From the NCBI GenBank assembly GCA_905250075.1, contig CAJNOP010000664.1:53988-117987 (forward strand): a stretch of 64,000 nucleotides of DNA. The letters run 5' to 3'. The position numbers and the translations under genes were made by a program. How positions within the stretch are numbered: position 1 is the first letter of the stretch; the number at the start of each line of letters is the position of its first letter. Shown here one piece after another: positions 11,080 through 23,378 of the stretch. The DNA is from Rotaria sp. Silwood1 (taxonomy: Eukaryota; Rotifera; Eurotatoria; Philodinida; Philodinidae). The notes under the pieces are model-generated. The model had not been told where the DNA came from, made no database searches, and worked only from the letters and a program-made list of their open reading frames with translations.

Positions 11080-14000
11080 CAATAAAACGCATAATATGAA
11101 AAGAAAATTTTTAAGCCTGTTAAAGATTTTGAAATTTTCTTTTAATTATTTAATTTGAGTTTTTTTTGTGTAGTGTTCAAAATTTTATTCTTTAATAAAC
11201 AAGAAGACGTGACTATTCAGAAGATAGATGTCCTTATAAAGTTAACGGATACTCTTTGTACTTCACACTAAAATTAGTTGTTCGCCAAAAGCTATTTGTT
11301 TTGACTGAACTCTTTAAGATCTCTGTCCATATATGTATATACAATATGAAAAGTTTATTAGAAATGAAAGTCATTAAATTTATTAAATTAGATGCTTAAA
11401 GTGCTTTGTTTTTTTTTGTCAACTGAAACTATTCAATTTATATCATGAAAGTCAAAAGATGTATTATAACTATGACTGATGTTATAGCTCGTTTTCTTTT
11501 ACAAAATAAAAAGTTCACATTAAAAATATTAACGATATATCACAGTAATTATGTTACTGATTAGATTGTAGGCAGGCAGGAATTTTTTCTCCTCTTATAA
11601 TAGTCTATTGTTTTAAGTTTTATTTCATATAATTTGATTTACAAAAAAAAAATCTTCAAAAATGATTATCATTTATTACAATACATAAATCCATGAGTTT
11701 TGAAATATTTGAAAAAACATTATACAAAATTTCTTTTTAAAGAATCGATTTAATTTCGGTGTCAATTTTCATCTGTAATTTAGTTAAAAGTCTTTGACAA
11801 GATTTTTGTAAACGTTGATTAATATATACGATTGAAGGCTTTGAGAGAAAATTAAAAATGACATTCACATTTCAAAGCATCTACAAAACTCCTGTTAAAG
11901 ATACAGCCGAATAAAAGAAAAAACCGAATATTGATTATGAAAATTAAATTGATCACCAAACAAAACTTTGTGTAATGTCTTTTCAAATATTTCAAAACGC
12001 ATGGATTCATCTATTTAAGTAGATAGTAATCATTTTGAATATTTGTTGTAAACTAAATCATACGAAATAAAAAGCAATTAAATCGCTAGAATTTTATAAG
12101 AGATATTTACGTAAACTTTATGAGCTCTTCTCAAACAAATTTGTACACTACCTGATCAGTTTGTTAACAAAAGTTCAATATCTAAATAACAGTTCTCACC
12201 ATTTATTGTGTTTGAACTATAAAATCCATTTGAAATCTTTTCTGTTTGTTATGTAGCATAATTGGAAATACGTCCATGTCAGTGCAATGAAATGGACCTT
12301 TTTTTTTCCATATTAAATAATATAGATAAGTACTATTTCAAAATATTATTATTGTATTCAATAAAGCAATGTCATTTATTGTAAATTAAGAAAAAAATAC
12401 ATGTAATAGAACGACTGATGTATCATTTTTAATTCTTATTTAAGATAATAAAAAATTGTGTTTATATAATATTACATTGATGTACATAGAACAAAATTTT
12501 AGAACTACTTCATTTACAAATTCAAACTTATTTTCAATAATTTAAATATTTAAAATAGAGTCTATCAGACATCAAATTTCTTGAAAAAATCTATGTAATC
12601 CATACTTCAATTTTACAAAATTTCCTAATAGTTAATTTTTAAAATAACTAATTATAAAATTTAGCTCTATATGCATGATGTTTATAAAGTTTATCATTAT
12701 CTAAGATATGAACTAAAGTCAATTTGATAGGATTCGGATTCAAAAATTTTTAGACCTGATGGTGCTAAGTGTTCTAATGATCTAATACAACAAAATATAC
12801 TTTGTATTTCGTTTTTAATTATTTTTCCTTTTTTTTCTTTTTTTGCTATTGAAAAATTTGGTCAGTTTAACAAAGATGTATCTTAAAAAATAAAGATCCT
12901 ATTTTGAACTTTTTATTGTAATATCGAAAAACAAAAATGAACAAGATTCACTTGAATTTTGAATGTATAAGTTATCATTTAATAAACTATCGACCATAAG
13001 TCATTCGAAATATTAATAGACAATAAAAACAAAACCTTCTAAAGAGAAACAATAAATTCTTAATATTAATTCATTCATAATCGTATCTAAATATCAATTG
13101 TAAAACTACGTTCAATATAAACTAAAAATAGATTTACTGTTTTTTTTTTAAAGAAATAATAAGAAATTTTACTTTTTTTTTTTTTTTAGAAATTTAGTTA
13201 ATAAATTAGAAACTAATTACAAAGTTGTAAAAGATCAAAAAGCAAAGAAAACAGTGAAATGTGACGGATATCTTCTTCCTATCTCTATAATACAGATATT
13301 ATTGGTGAAACTAGAGTCATATAGGTAGAATAAAAACATTGTATCTTATCAGTCTTTCCATAATAATCATCGATGTATCATTCCACTAGTGCATCACCTA
13401 TACAAACCATAGACTGATTGATGATATTTAAATTTTTTATTACAAAGTTTCAATAGAGGAAAAACAAAAATTAACTAATTACAAAGTTAGCTTCAATATT
13501 ATGACATTCAGACAAAATTTAAATGTTTTACAGATCTCATTCTAACGACAAACAAAATCAATATATATTATATAAATTTATATAATGTCCATTACCAATT
13601 ACTTAAAAAAAAAACAGTTTTCAATTACCATTACTGATTTCATTGCAAAAGAAAAGTTTTATTTTTCTACAATTTTGTTTTTTTTTGAATATATCTAATG
13701 TACACATAGTATAAGTGTAATATTTAATTAAAATAGAATTGATTCGATTGTTTTAAAAATATGATATCAAATCATTGTTTGTTTCATTTCTATTGGAAGT
13801 GTTATAATACAAAAATAGTTAAAGATAAGAGTACATAAAAAAAAAAAAGAAGAAGGAATTCTTCATTGTTCTATTGACTGTTAATCGAAGAATGACACCT
13901 TCTATATACATTACAATCATATCTTTCAAATAAACAGAACATAGAGAATATGTTCATTATTATACGATAGTAATCATTTTCAAAATAAACAATTCTTCAA

Positions 14001-16489
14001 TGATTTTTCTTTTTTAAACAGATTATATCTTAATCGAAAAAAACAAAAAATCACGACAAGATTTTGTTTCTTTTTTTTATTGTAACTATAAATGAAAAAT
14101 AGATTATCATTCTTGACATACCAATATTACGGTCGATTTAGTTATTTAAGAAAAAAGAAAAAAAAAAAAAAAAAAAACCAACCAAAAGAAATTCTTTGCT
14201 TTTGATTTTGATCAACTCTCTATTACGAAACTTTAATGATTAATACATATATACATACTTGTCTCGAGAAGCGGAAAGACATCTGTTTCAATATTATCAA
14301 AAGTCACCAATAATCAATGATCAATATCATAGAAACCTAATAAGGGTGAGAGCAAAAATGAAAATAGTCAGCAGTTATTCAATCATTTGTTTTCTAACAA
14401 ATACAAAAAGAAACGAAACAAGTTAAGTTAAGAAACCTTAAAAAAAAAGAGAATTTTCGTTTAGAATCTTTTTTATGTTGAGTGACAGATTGTTTTATTT
14501 TCCTTAATACGAAATAGGATAATTGATGTTATAAACAACGATCTGAGATATAATCAACTAACAAGGGAATTTTCTATTTATAGATACACCCTAGATAATT
14601 GAATATAACATATAATTTTTGAAAAGTTCATATCTTGAAAAGTTCATATCTTGAAAAGAATTTTATTCAAAACTTCTACATTCTTTTTCATAGAAATTAA
14701 TCTAGTTGAATTTTCTATTATACGTGCATAAAGTTTTATAGTTTAATCAAATCTAAACTTTTTCTTTTTAAGGTACTATTAAATAGTATCTATAAGTTAA
14801 AAAAAAAATCATTGTCAATCGACAACGGAACAGCTGAGAAAATTCTCTTGTAAGTTGTTCTCTCTATGTATATCTTCAACATTTAATAATATGTTTAACA
14901 TGTTTATTCTTTATTCTTATACGAATATTTTATTTCTACAATGCTAAAACAAAAATCCGAAGTATTATTTGTGCAATAAAATATATCATAGATTTGATAT
15001 ACTCTTTAAAAAAAACACACAAATCGACATTGATTGATTTACGTTTTTTTTTTTCTTTTTTTTGTTTTATTTCTTAAGATCTGTCCGCGAACACCTGTTA
15101 TTATTATTATTGAACATTTATTATATGATGGTAGGCGTATTCTTCGATCAATTAACTTTGTCATTATAATCAGAGAGAATTGAATTGTAGTTTTTATTTG
15201 TGGTAATACACATATATTCATTCATGCATGTCTAATCGCATCAGTACCAATAAAATCATTTATGAATAAGAAAATATTCATGCTGTCTTATTTAAATATT
15301 CGTCAATGAATATGATTTCTTATCGTATTGAAGAAAAGAAATGATCATCAATCGTTGCAGGTGTCAAATTTTCTCTCGTCTAATCTCTTCTCTTGTCGTT
15401 GCCGTTTTCATTCGATACATATATATATATACATACACATAGTGTTGTTCACATGCAAATATTGTACAACTAACAAACAAATAGAAGCCTAACTAATGAT
15501 CGAAAACGAGATGGTGTGTGACAATCATATATGAATGGATTAGAAGAGAAAGAGAGAGAAAGGAGGAGTCGAACTTTCTCAACATATTTCAATATGATTA
15601 AGTCATTCTATATGTATATATAAATGACAGATTAGAGAATAAGATGGTAAACATCATTCATATTAATATTAGTATAATATAGAATAGACTAAAGAAATAG
15701 AAAATTGAATATTTTATTTTTTTTTAATTTGATGATTATTCGCCCACTTGGCTGCTCGTTGGATGTTGTCATTGATACTTGCTTAGCATGAATATATATA
15801 TATACAAATTGTTTATATTTTGCCGCATGGTTCATGTTGACACGAGAGACCAATATGTGTATATAAAAAAGAAGAGAGAAAACGAGAAGTATCAATGTGG
15901 TACCCCTAGAGGCTTGAAAAAGAAATAATAATAATCAATCATCTTCATTCATGATTACTAGCAGTCATCATTCTCTATTCGCACTCTTCAAACCAATTAC
16001 AACAGCCTGGAGCTGTGTGTCCAAACGCAATTTGATTACAGCCATACACACACATATATATACATACATATCGTCACGTTCTCTGTCTCGCATCATCTTC
16101 CTCATCTATTTCTCTTCTCTTCTTCCTTTTTTTTTGCAAGATCATCGACCATTGAATAGACCCGTAATTGGTGAGACGTTGGTTCACTAGTGTGTATGGC
16201 CAGGCAAACAACATACATGCGTGTGTGCGCCCGGGCTTTATGATTATTCTATTATTCTTGCTCGTCACTGAATAAGAAGAAGCAAAAAAGAGAGAACTGT
16301 AATTTCTTTGTCGACGCTAAATAAGTCGCTTCCGCTGCTAACCGTCTTTCGATGCTTACTTCCGTTCAACTCGTCGTCTTCATCTTTCTTTTTTTTCCAC
16401 TCGACAACGAATTGTACTTTGCTGCCGATAGTTTTGGTTAAATTAAAAGTGTATACGTGCAAGTTCAATCGTCACTTCAATTGAAATTA

Positions 16490-16522
<33 letters not shown>

Positions 16523-17826
16523 TGTGTTTATATCATTGCGCAAGCTAAATAAACGTTTGAATAAAATAAAAAAAGCAAAGATAATTTTAAAAGGATATTC
16601 ATAAAATGTTAACAAGCTAAACAAGAGTAATCAGAATAATAAGAACAACAACAACGTTTACAATATTCATCAAACGAAGCAAAAAAAACCGCAATTGTAA
16701 TTGATGGATGAGAGAGGATTAATAGGATGAGAACTATTCATAGACTTTAAATTCTTATATATATATGTATATGTAGCAAAAAAATGCATTGATTGGAAAG
16801 AAGCCGCTCTTGATGAGATGAATAAATTGAGAATTTAATTCATTTGGATTCGTTTTTGTCGTTTCTTTACTCCTTTTTTATTGTCCTATTTTACACATTT
16901 TATTCAGGTAATCGAAACAAGCTAATGATCAGTGTATGTATATGTATATATATATATGCATTCGATTAACAATATTTCTCTTTACTCTCGCCTTTATTTT
17001 TCTTTTTCTTATGTACCATTTGAGAGAGCACAGTTGATGCAAGCCTTCATTATTACATACAGCTTGAATTGTTCTTTCCCTCTTTTCTTTCTTTTCTTTT
17101 TTTTTTCTTTTTATTCAAAGACCAATAGACACATATTGTAATCGCTTTGTTGTTGGGCGCCGCCACTCTTTCTCGCTTCCGAGCAAGCAACAGAATAAAA
17201 TAGAATATAAAAGAAAAGAAAAGAAAAAAAAGCGAAAAGAAGCGCAATGAATGGCCAATGACGATTTTTAATTTTCTTGCGCTTTCTCTCTTGTTCGCGT
17301 TTTGTATTCTTTAATTTCCATTGGAGGAATAAAATAGATGGTAGCTGTTGTTGTTGTTGTCGTTATTATTATTATTATTATTACTCGCTCGTTCGCTCTT
17401 CCACTTGGCTGTCTCTATTTGAATAACACTTTTTGAGCGGCGACGAGAACGACAAGAAAAGGCCTCCTCCTCTTCTTCTCCTTTTCCTTCTTTTATTAAT
17501 GTGCTGTGCACATAGTTCAAGTCATTATGTTTCGCTTTGTATAAGAGAGAGAGGGAGAGCAAGAGAGGAAGAGAGAGAGAGAGAAAAACTATTTTCATTG
17601 CTCTTTTTTCTCGCTCGTCGAATAATATAATAGGCTTTCATCGAATAGAGAAAAAGAGAACCTGTTCCTTTTATTGTATATGACAAGAAAAAAAGAATCT
17701 TGTATGTTTCTTTTACTTTGCTTTTATTTTTATTTCTAAAAAGAAAAAAAAAAGAAAAAGAAAAACTCCGATTGACTCATTTATTATTATTATTATCATC
17801 ATCATCATCATCATTATTATTCAAGC
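11080..17826. other. Gene-poor region upstream of the Sox gene
   Basis: No supportable gene in about 6.7 kb. To about 15.2 kb the sequence is extremely AT-rich with many A/T homopolymers. From about 15.3 kb composition shifts to pyrimidine/purine tracts and simple repeats: (TA)n at about 15419-15432 and 16489-16513, (ATT)n at about 17363-17383, (GA)n at about 17540-17586, (ATT/ATC)n at about 17780-17820. Open frames here encode only low-complexity S/F/L/R or K/E/R peptides. The stretch may hold regulatory DNA and 5'UTR of the Sox gene, but I see no identifiable element. Confidence 0.6.
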
Positions 17827-18767
17827 ATGATGTGTAAGTATTCATATAAATTAATAGAAAATTAAAAAAAGAAAAAAAAAGAAAAAAGAAAACTAATATT
17901 GTTTCTTATTCTTTATTTCTATTATTATTTAAAGCCCATCTATTTAATGTTCAACATCCTCATCTGGTTAATAAATCATCATCATCATCATCAAATTCTA
18001 ATACTCCTATGTCAGAACATATAAAACGTCCAATGAATGCTTTTATGGTATGGTCTCGTGGACAACGTCGTAAAATGGCTCAAGAAAATCCTAAAATGCA
18101 TAATAGTGAAATAAGTCGTCGTTTAGGTATTGATTGGAAATTATTAAACGATGAACAAAAACGACCATTTATTGACGAAGCTAAACGTTTACGTGCATTA
18201 CATATGAAAGAACATCCAGATTATAAATATCGTCCTCGTCGTAAACCGAAATCTTTAATAAAAAAAGATCGTTTTCCATTTCCATTTCCGACATTTCCTC
18301 ATCCTCAATCTCATCATCATCATCATCATCACCATTCTCTAACGACGAAAGATTCAATGGATTTATCAACACATTCAACAACTGATACAATATCTATACA
18401 ACAACAAATTAATGACTCATTCGCATTGAATCTTGAAAAATGTCGTTCATTATTACCACCACCACCACCACCAACATCTCTTTATCCATATTCAACTGGA
18501 AAATTAAGTGAATTTTCAACAGCAGCACTTGCTTATAATCCACTTGCATATGCTGCAGCTTTTTCAACACATTATCCTTATAGTAGTATGTTATCAGCTA
18601 GTTTAGCTGCAGCTGCTGCAGCAACATCATCATCATCACCACCGAGTGTATCATCACCATCATCATCATCAGCATCATCAAATAATTCAGCAAATCCTTA
18701 TCATTTTGGTATGCAAACAGAAAAAATTCATCGACCACAAGCTATTTTACCTGGTAAAATACAATAA
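17827..18767 (+). CDS. Sox21: SoxB2-type HMG-box transcription factor (Sox14/Sox21-like)
   Basis: The HMG box begins [18 protein letters not shown], contains the [15 protein letters not shown] core and ends [19 protein letters not shown]. The segment after the box ([14 protein letters not shown]) is typical of SoxB2 (Sox14/21) rather than SoxB1. These nuclear proteins bind the DNA minor groove and mostly repress neural progenitor genes. Other features are a His tract, a Pro run, an Ala/Ser-rich C-terminal half and a final ILPGK that recalls the LLPGM end of vertebrate Sox14/21. The main exon is open from 17935; ATG 18009 gives 252 aa starting MSEHIKRP, close to the family start. I prefer 17827-17833 + 17935-18767 (279 aa): a perfect GTAAGT donor, a pyrimidine-rich acceptor and matching phase add [16 protein letters not shown] plus a Ser run. 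The Sox identity is secure and the first exon is tentative. Confidence 0.93.
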
Positions 18768-21253
18768 TTTTGTTTTTTTTTTTTGAACTTTAAACAATAA
18801 ATGTATCTTCTTTTTCTTCTTCATCTTTATCTTCTTTCTCTTTTTTTTTGGCTAAAACAAATATAAAGAAAGTTGTCGGGATTGGTGAATATATATATAT
18901 ATATACACACACTATACATATATTTCTCTTTCTCTTCTCATTTGTTTATACAAATCTAAGAACAACTTAACTACTCGAATTTCGAAACGAAGAAACCTGA
19001 TCAGAAATATTGTGTATGCACATTGAAGCGTTATCGATGCAGACAAATCGATCACTTCTTTTTCTTTTTTCTTTTTCTTTTTTTTTTCTTCTCTCTTCGT
19101 TGTGTTTTGTCATTGCAACAAAGAAAAGAAACAAACTCCAACTGTCTCGCTTCATTTCACGTTCAACAGGGCGCAACATCAATCAGCATTTGGCTGCTAG
19201 GCAAAGCTAGAAAAGAATGAAGAAAACGGGGAAAAAAAAAGAAGAAGACAAAGAAACTAGTAGTCCTGTGGTTTTTTCAAGTGAGATACTTTTATCTTTT
19301 GCCGTCTATCGTCTTAAAGAATAAAATAAACTTTTGAGCAGCTGTATTAGTTATTACATCAGTATAATAACAGTTGATCATTTTCCGACACAGCAGGAGA
19401 GTGAGATGTTGGTAATTTTAACATACTCGTCATTTTGTCTGTATTTAATTGGAGACACAAAGTCGCACAAAGTTCATTTCCCTTTCTTTTTCTTTTTTGT
19501 TTCTTTTTATTCTTCTTCTTTTTATTTTTTTTGTATTCTTCTAGTCCAGATGACTTGTTTCTCAGCACAATTTAGACACATGATGTGTGTCAATAGTTTG
19601 ATGATTGTGACAGATTAGAAACGATGATTTTATACACTAGACTTTTTGCTTTTGTTAAATAGTAAGAGAAGAAGAATAAATTCGATATCTATATCATTTC
19701 CGATCGGAATCAAAACAGATTGTGCTCATAAATGATTGTCTAGTTAAAGATTAAAAAAAACAAATTGAGATAGAAACGTTTAATGTACATGCCGACATGT
19801 ACCCTATCGGCAAGATATTAATCGAAGAAGAAGGTAGATGAGAAGTTGTGTGTGTGTGTGTTTTTTTTAAATACTTCTGAGCAATGACAATATTACGTTG
19901 GCTTTTAATAGAAAGAGAACAGACGCATATAGCCATCATTTATTCATTTGAACACCTATTATAATCAAGCAAGCGGAATCCGGAATGCTGTGACAGCATG
20001 TGATTAGAAACATCTTCTTTTCATTTTTTTTACATATAAAAAAAAAAAAAATAGTAGACAAACACACTCCCGTACATTAAAAGAAAATTTCCTACTATGT
20101 CTAGCTCTCATCATAATACAATATATATATATATGTTATATATAGAATTTAAATAGAGATAGACAAATAATAGCGGTTGTGCTCATCGAGCGTGTCTTTT
20201 AACATATAAATACAATGAACCTTTTCTTTTGCTCTAATTGGTCTCATTTGTGAATAAAAGTAAAAGTATGTGTATGTAAATGAGTGACAAAAAAAAAGCT
20301 ATAAAAAAGAAATAGTTGTACATAAGTTTGATAGAATAAGACAAATCGAATTCAATTAGAGACTGCTGTGACACACTTGGCCATGTTGTCAGTGAGCCCT
20401 CTGGCTAACGGACACACATACACCCCTAAAGATCAACAAACGAATCTGCCGCTCGATTACGCTCACTTGAATACTTGTCTATCATCCATATTTTTTTTCA
20501 TTCTCTTCTATTTATGATAAATCCATATATGTGTCATTTACCGAAACGAATTAAGAATACAAATGAATAAATGATTAACATTCAATTTTAAAAACTAAAA
20601 CTAAAAAATGATCTAAATAGACTTACCCTCTAATTCAAATAAACGAAACATAAATAAAGCATAACTGATCATTAAATTTACAATATATAAACAATCAATA
20701 AATTTATTATTCTATCATTATTTTATCAAGGTAATTTATTATAAAATAAAAAGAAAAGAAAAAAAAAACAAAACATTATGACTTTATTCTCATTAAATAA
20801 ACAATTAGAATCGATAAGTATTAATCATTAAGAGAAAGTTGTAGGTTCGAATTCAATTAAGTAAAAACTTTTAATTTTATAAAATATCAAATGATCAGAA
20901 AGTGAATAATAAGATATTCAATGATTATACAATATGACTTTTCTTATTGAATTCGTTTTAATCAAAAGTAAAAACTTAGAAAAATTTCTCTTTATATTTT
21001 AAATAATTTCATTGCTGATTATAAATCAATTTTTATCGAACAGATATTGGTTTTATTTTTTTTGATCATTCGTTCTATAATTTTTCTTCATACTATTAAA
21101 ATAAACCTTGAACAAAAAATAAAAGGTAACAATCAAATATTCATTGAATAATTGATAGTTTTTTTTTTGCTTTTATAATCTTTTTAAAATAAAAATCCTG
21201 TTTCTTTAAAACAAGAAGATAAAAAAAAAAAAAGAAGAAAACTAAAAGATATT
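18768..21253. other. Intergenic / 3' flank of Sox gene
   Basis: No gene found. It is pyrimidine-rich with T and TTC tracts to about 19.6 kb, probably including the Sox 3'UTR (AATAAA near 18795), then AT-rich. A (TA)n run lies near 18890-18905 and a short GT run near 19846-19860. Open frames at 19010-19210 and 19334-19618 are low-complexity S/F/L peptides. Confidence 0.6.
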
Positions 21254-23378
21254 TTAAGTAGATGGTTTAACATTTTCATCGACTTTGACAATAACTTTAT
21301 TTGGTACATCACCATTATATCGTTTTTTAGCATCTTGAACAATACGTCCTATATTATTAACTACATTATTTATTTTACGTTCTTGTGATTTTGGTGATAA
21401 TTTTCTTGCTGTTAGAAGACGTTCAGGCATTTGAATTATAAGATTTTTTCCATTATTTGTACTATTTATATCAGTTGTTATTGGTTTTTGTCGATTGATT
21501 GTTGATTGTTGAATATTTGATCTACTAAAAATAGATATATGATTAGTCTTATATATTTTCATATAATCATGAGGAACATACAGATGAGTATTTGGATGTG
21601 AAGATGGTATTACTGTAAAAACTTTACTACCAGTATATGGAACATCATCATCATATGAAAAATAATCATCACGAGAATCAATACATGCCAATATACAATA
21701 TAAGAAAGTTAAAGCAATTATAGCTATTAAACCACCGACAGCTATACCAACAATTTTTGGTATAAGATTTGTTTTAGAATCTTCAAATTAAGAAAAAGAA
21801 ACATATTGATTTTATTTTTATAATTCTGATAAATAGTAAATAGATTTACCAGTAGCTAGAAAATAAGCACTAACACCAACACCAACTAAACCAATTATAG
21901 CAAGAATAATACAAATAATAATAATTAAACATTTACGTCGTGATAGACAATTAAGACATGAATTCAATCGAGATCTTTTATTTGATTCTCCTATTGATTG
22001 TCCATCCTGTAATAATGAAAAATCAAAATATGTTTGATTTTTTTTAAATTTATATTCTACATATATTTACGTTGAGAAATCGAGCATTCTTTACAGATAC
22101 TGGACGTTTTAAAATTGGTGTAATTGAATCTCCTTTAACATATGGATTTTCTACAACAGCAATAGTTTGATCATCTGGATTGACAAGTACAATTGATTTC
22201 GAAGATTTAATTCGTTGAGAATTTCTTGTAACTGTTGGACGAATATTTCGAATAATTCGTTGTTCTTTTTCAATTGTTTCAGAAGAAGGTAAATCAGCTT
22301 GTACAGCTGTACTTTTTGTTCGTGAAAATGAAAAAAAATTTCGTCTTTTATCAGTCTCTATAAAAGATTAACAAAACAAAAAAAAGAGATATATTTATGA
22401 TTATAATAGAAATCTATGATTAATTACGTTTAGATTCTTGTTGTATAGGAGGTGATGGAGATGGTGAACGTTCTGTTGGAGATCTACGACGTTGTCTTCG
22501 TGCTGATCGACTTCGAGAACGTGAATGAACTAATATTCGTCTTACAGATTTTGATCTTGATCGAGGTTTAATTTGTTCAGAGTTTCCAGATTGTGTTGGT
22601 GAAGTTATAAGATGTTTTGAACTATCAGGAGAATGAATTGTAGAACTCTCATTATGTATATTCACAGGTGAATTTTCTTCAGGACTTTCAGAACGTGTAA
22701 AAGGTGTACGATGTTTAGAAGTTTTTGGACGTATTAAAGATGATTCGACTTGAGTAGGTGAAGTTACAGTGTCTTCTGTAGGACTAAGAGTATCTACATC
22801 TTGTACATCATTAGTAGTAGTTGGTGTTGTTGGTGGTTCCTCATTTTGTTCTTGATATAATTTTGTTTGTATGGATGTTGGTTCAACTGATGGAATAGGT
22901 CGTCGAATAAGATAAACCGATGTACGCTAGAATATATATATATATTTATTTTTGTTAAAGATAAGAAACATGAATTTTTGATTAAAATACTTACTCCATT
23001 AGTTAGTACTGCTGGAAGTTGAACTGGATTCGTTTTCTCTGCTTCTTTTACCTCATTTGGTTCTATTGAATCATCTGCTCCACGACTTGCTGAACGAACT
23101 ACAAGAATACGTGACTTTGGTGTTATTTCTGTACTTGCTATGATATTATTTGTCCATGGATTTCTTGAAACTCGTGCTGCTGCTGCTGATGACGACGACG
23201 TTGGTGGTGGTCGTCGTGATGATGATGATGATGATGGTGGGGGTGGTAATCGTGATGATGGTCCAGCTGTTGGTAGAATATTAGTCTTCGAATTTTTTGG
23301 TGGACGAAAAGTAGTAATAGGTGTTTTAGAAGCTTGTGAAAGCAAAAGACGTTGGTTGTTAATAGTATGTGTAGTCAT
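21254..23378 (-). CDS. Unrecognised two-transmembrane protein, five exons
   Basis: Five exons on the minus strand (22995-23378, 22428-22926, 22071-22357, 21850-22006, 21254-21780) join in frame to 617 aa. All four introns are 68-70 nt with GT...AG ends and consistent phases. The N-terminal about 390 residues are polar and probably disordered: a Pro/Ser run (PPPPSSSSSS), acidic and Thr-rich stretches, and a basic RS-like segment (RSRSRSARRQRRR) followed by SPTERSPSPSP. A Cys/Arg-rich strip (CLNCLSRRKC) leads into TM1 at about 416-441. TM2 follows after about nine residues at about 451-474. The C-terminal about 145 residues begin with an acidic patch (DDYFSYDDD) and end with a basic region. The two helices likely form a hairpin with both tails cytosolic. 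I know no family with this layout; it may be lineage-specific. The start is the first ATG of the frame. Confidence 0.8.

Larger units (their letters stand above)
7970..11560 (+). repeat. Tandem duplication, copy 2 (protease gene 2 plus flanks)
   Basis: Partner of copy 1 at about 1000-6120, same orientation. Similarity runs through the 5' flank, both exons, the intron position and about 480 nt of 3' flank, ending around 11560. The intron phase and splice sites are identical, so the duplication came after the intron. Confidence 0.75.

Noticed and set aside
15039..17630. Several 60-95 codon frames in the polypyrimidine region before the Sox gene
   Set aside because: Encoded peptides are S/F/L or K/E/R runs from simple repeats; no splice signals or motifs link them.
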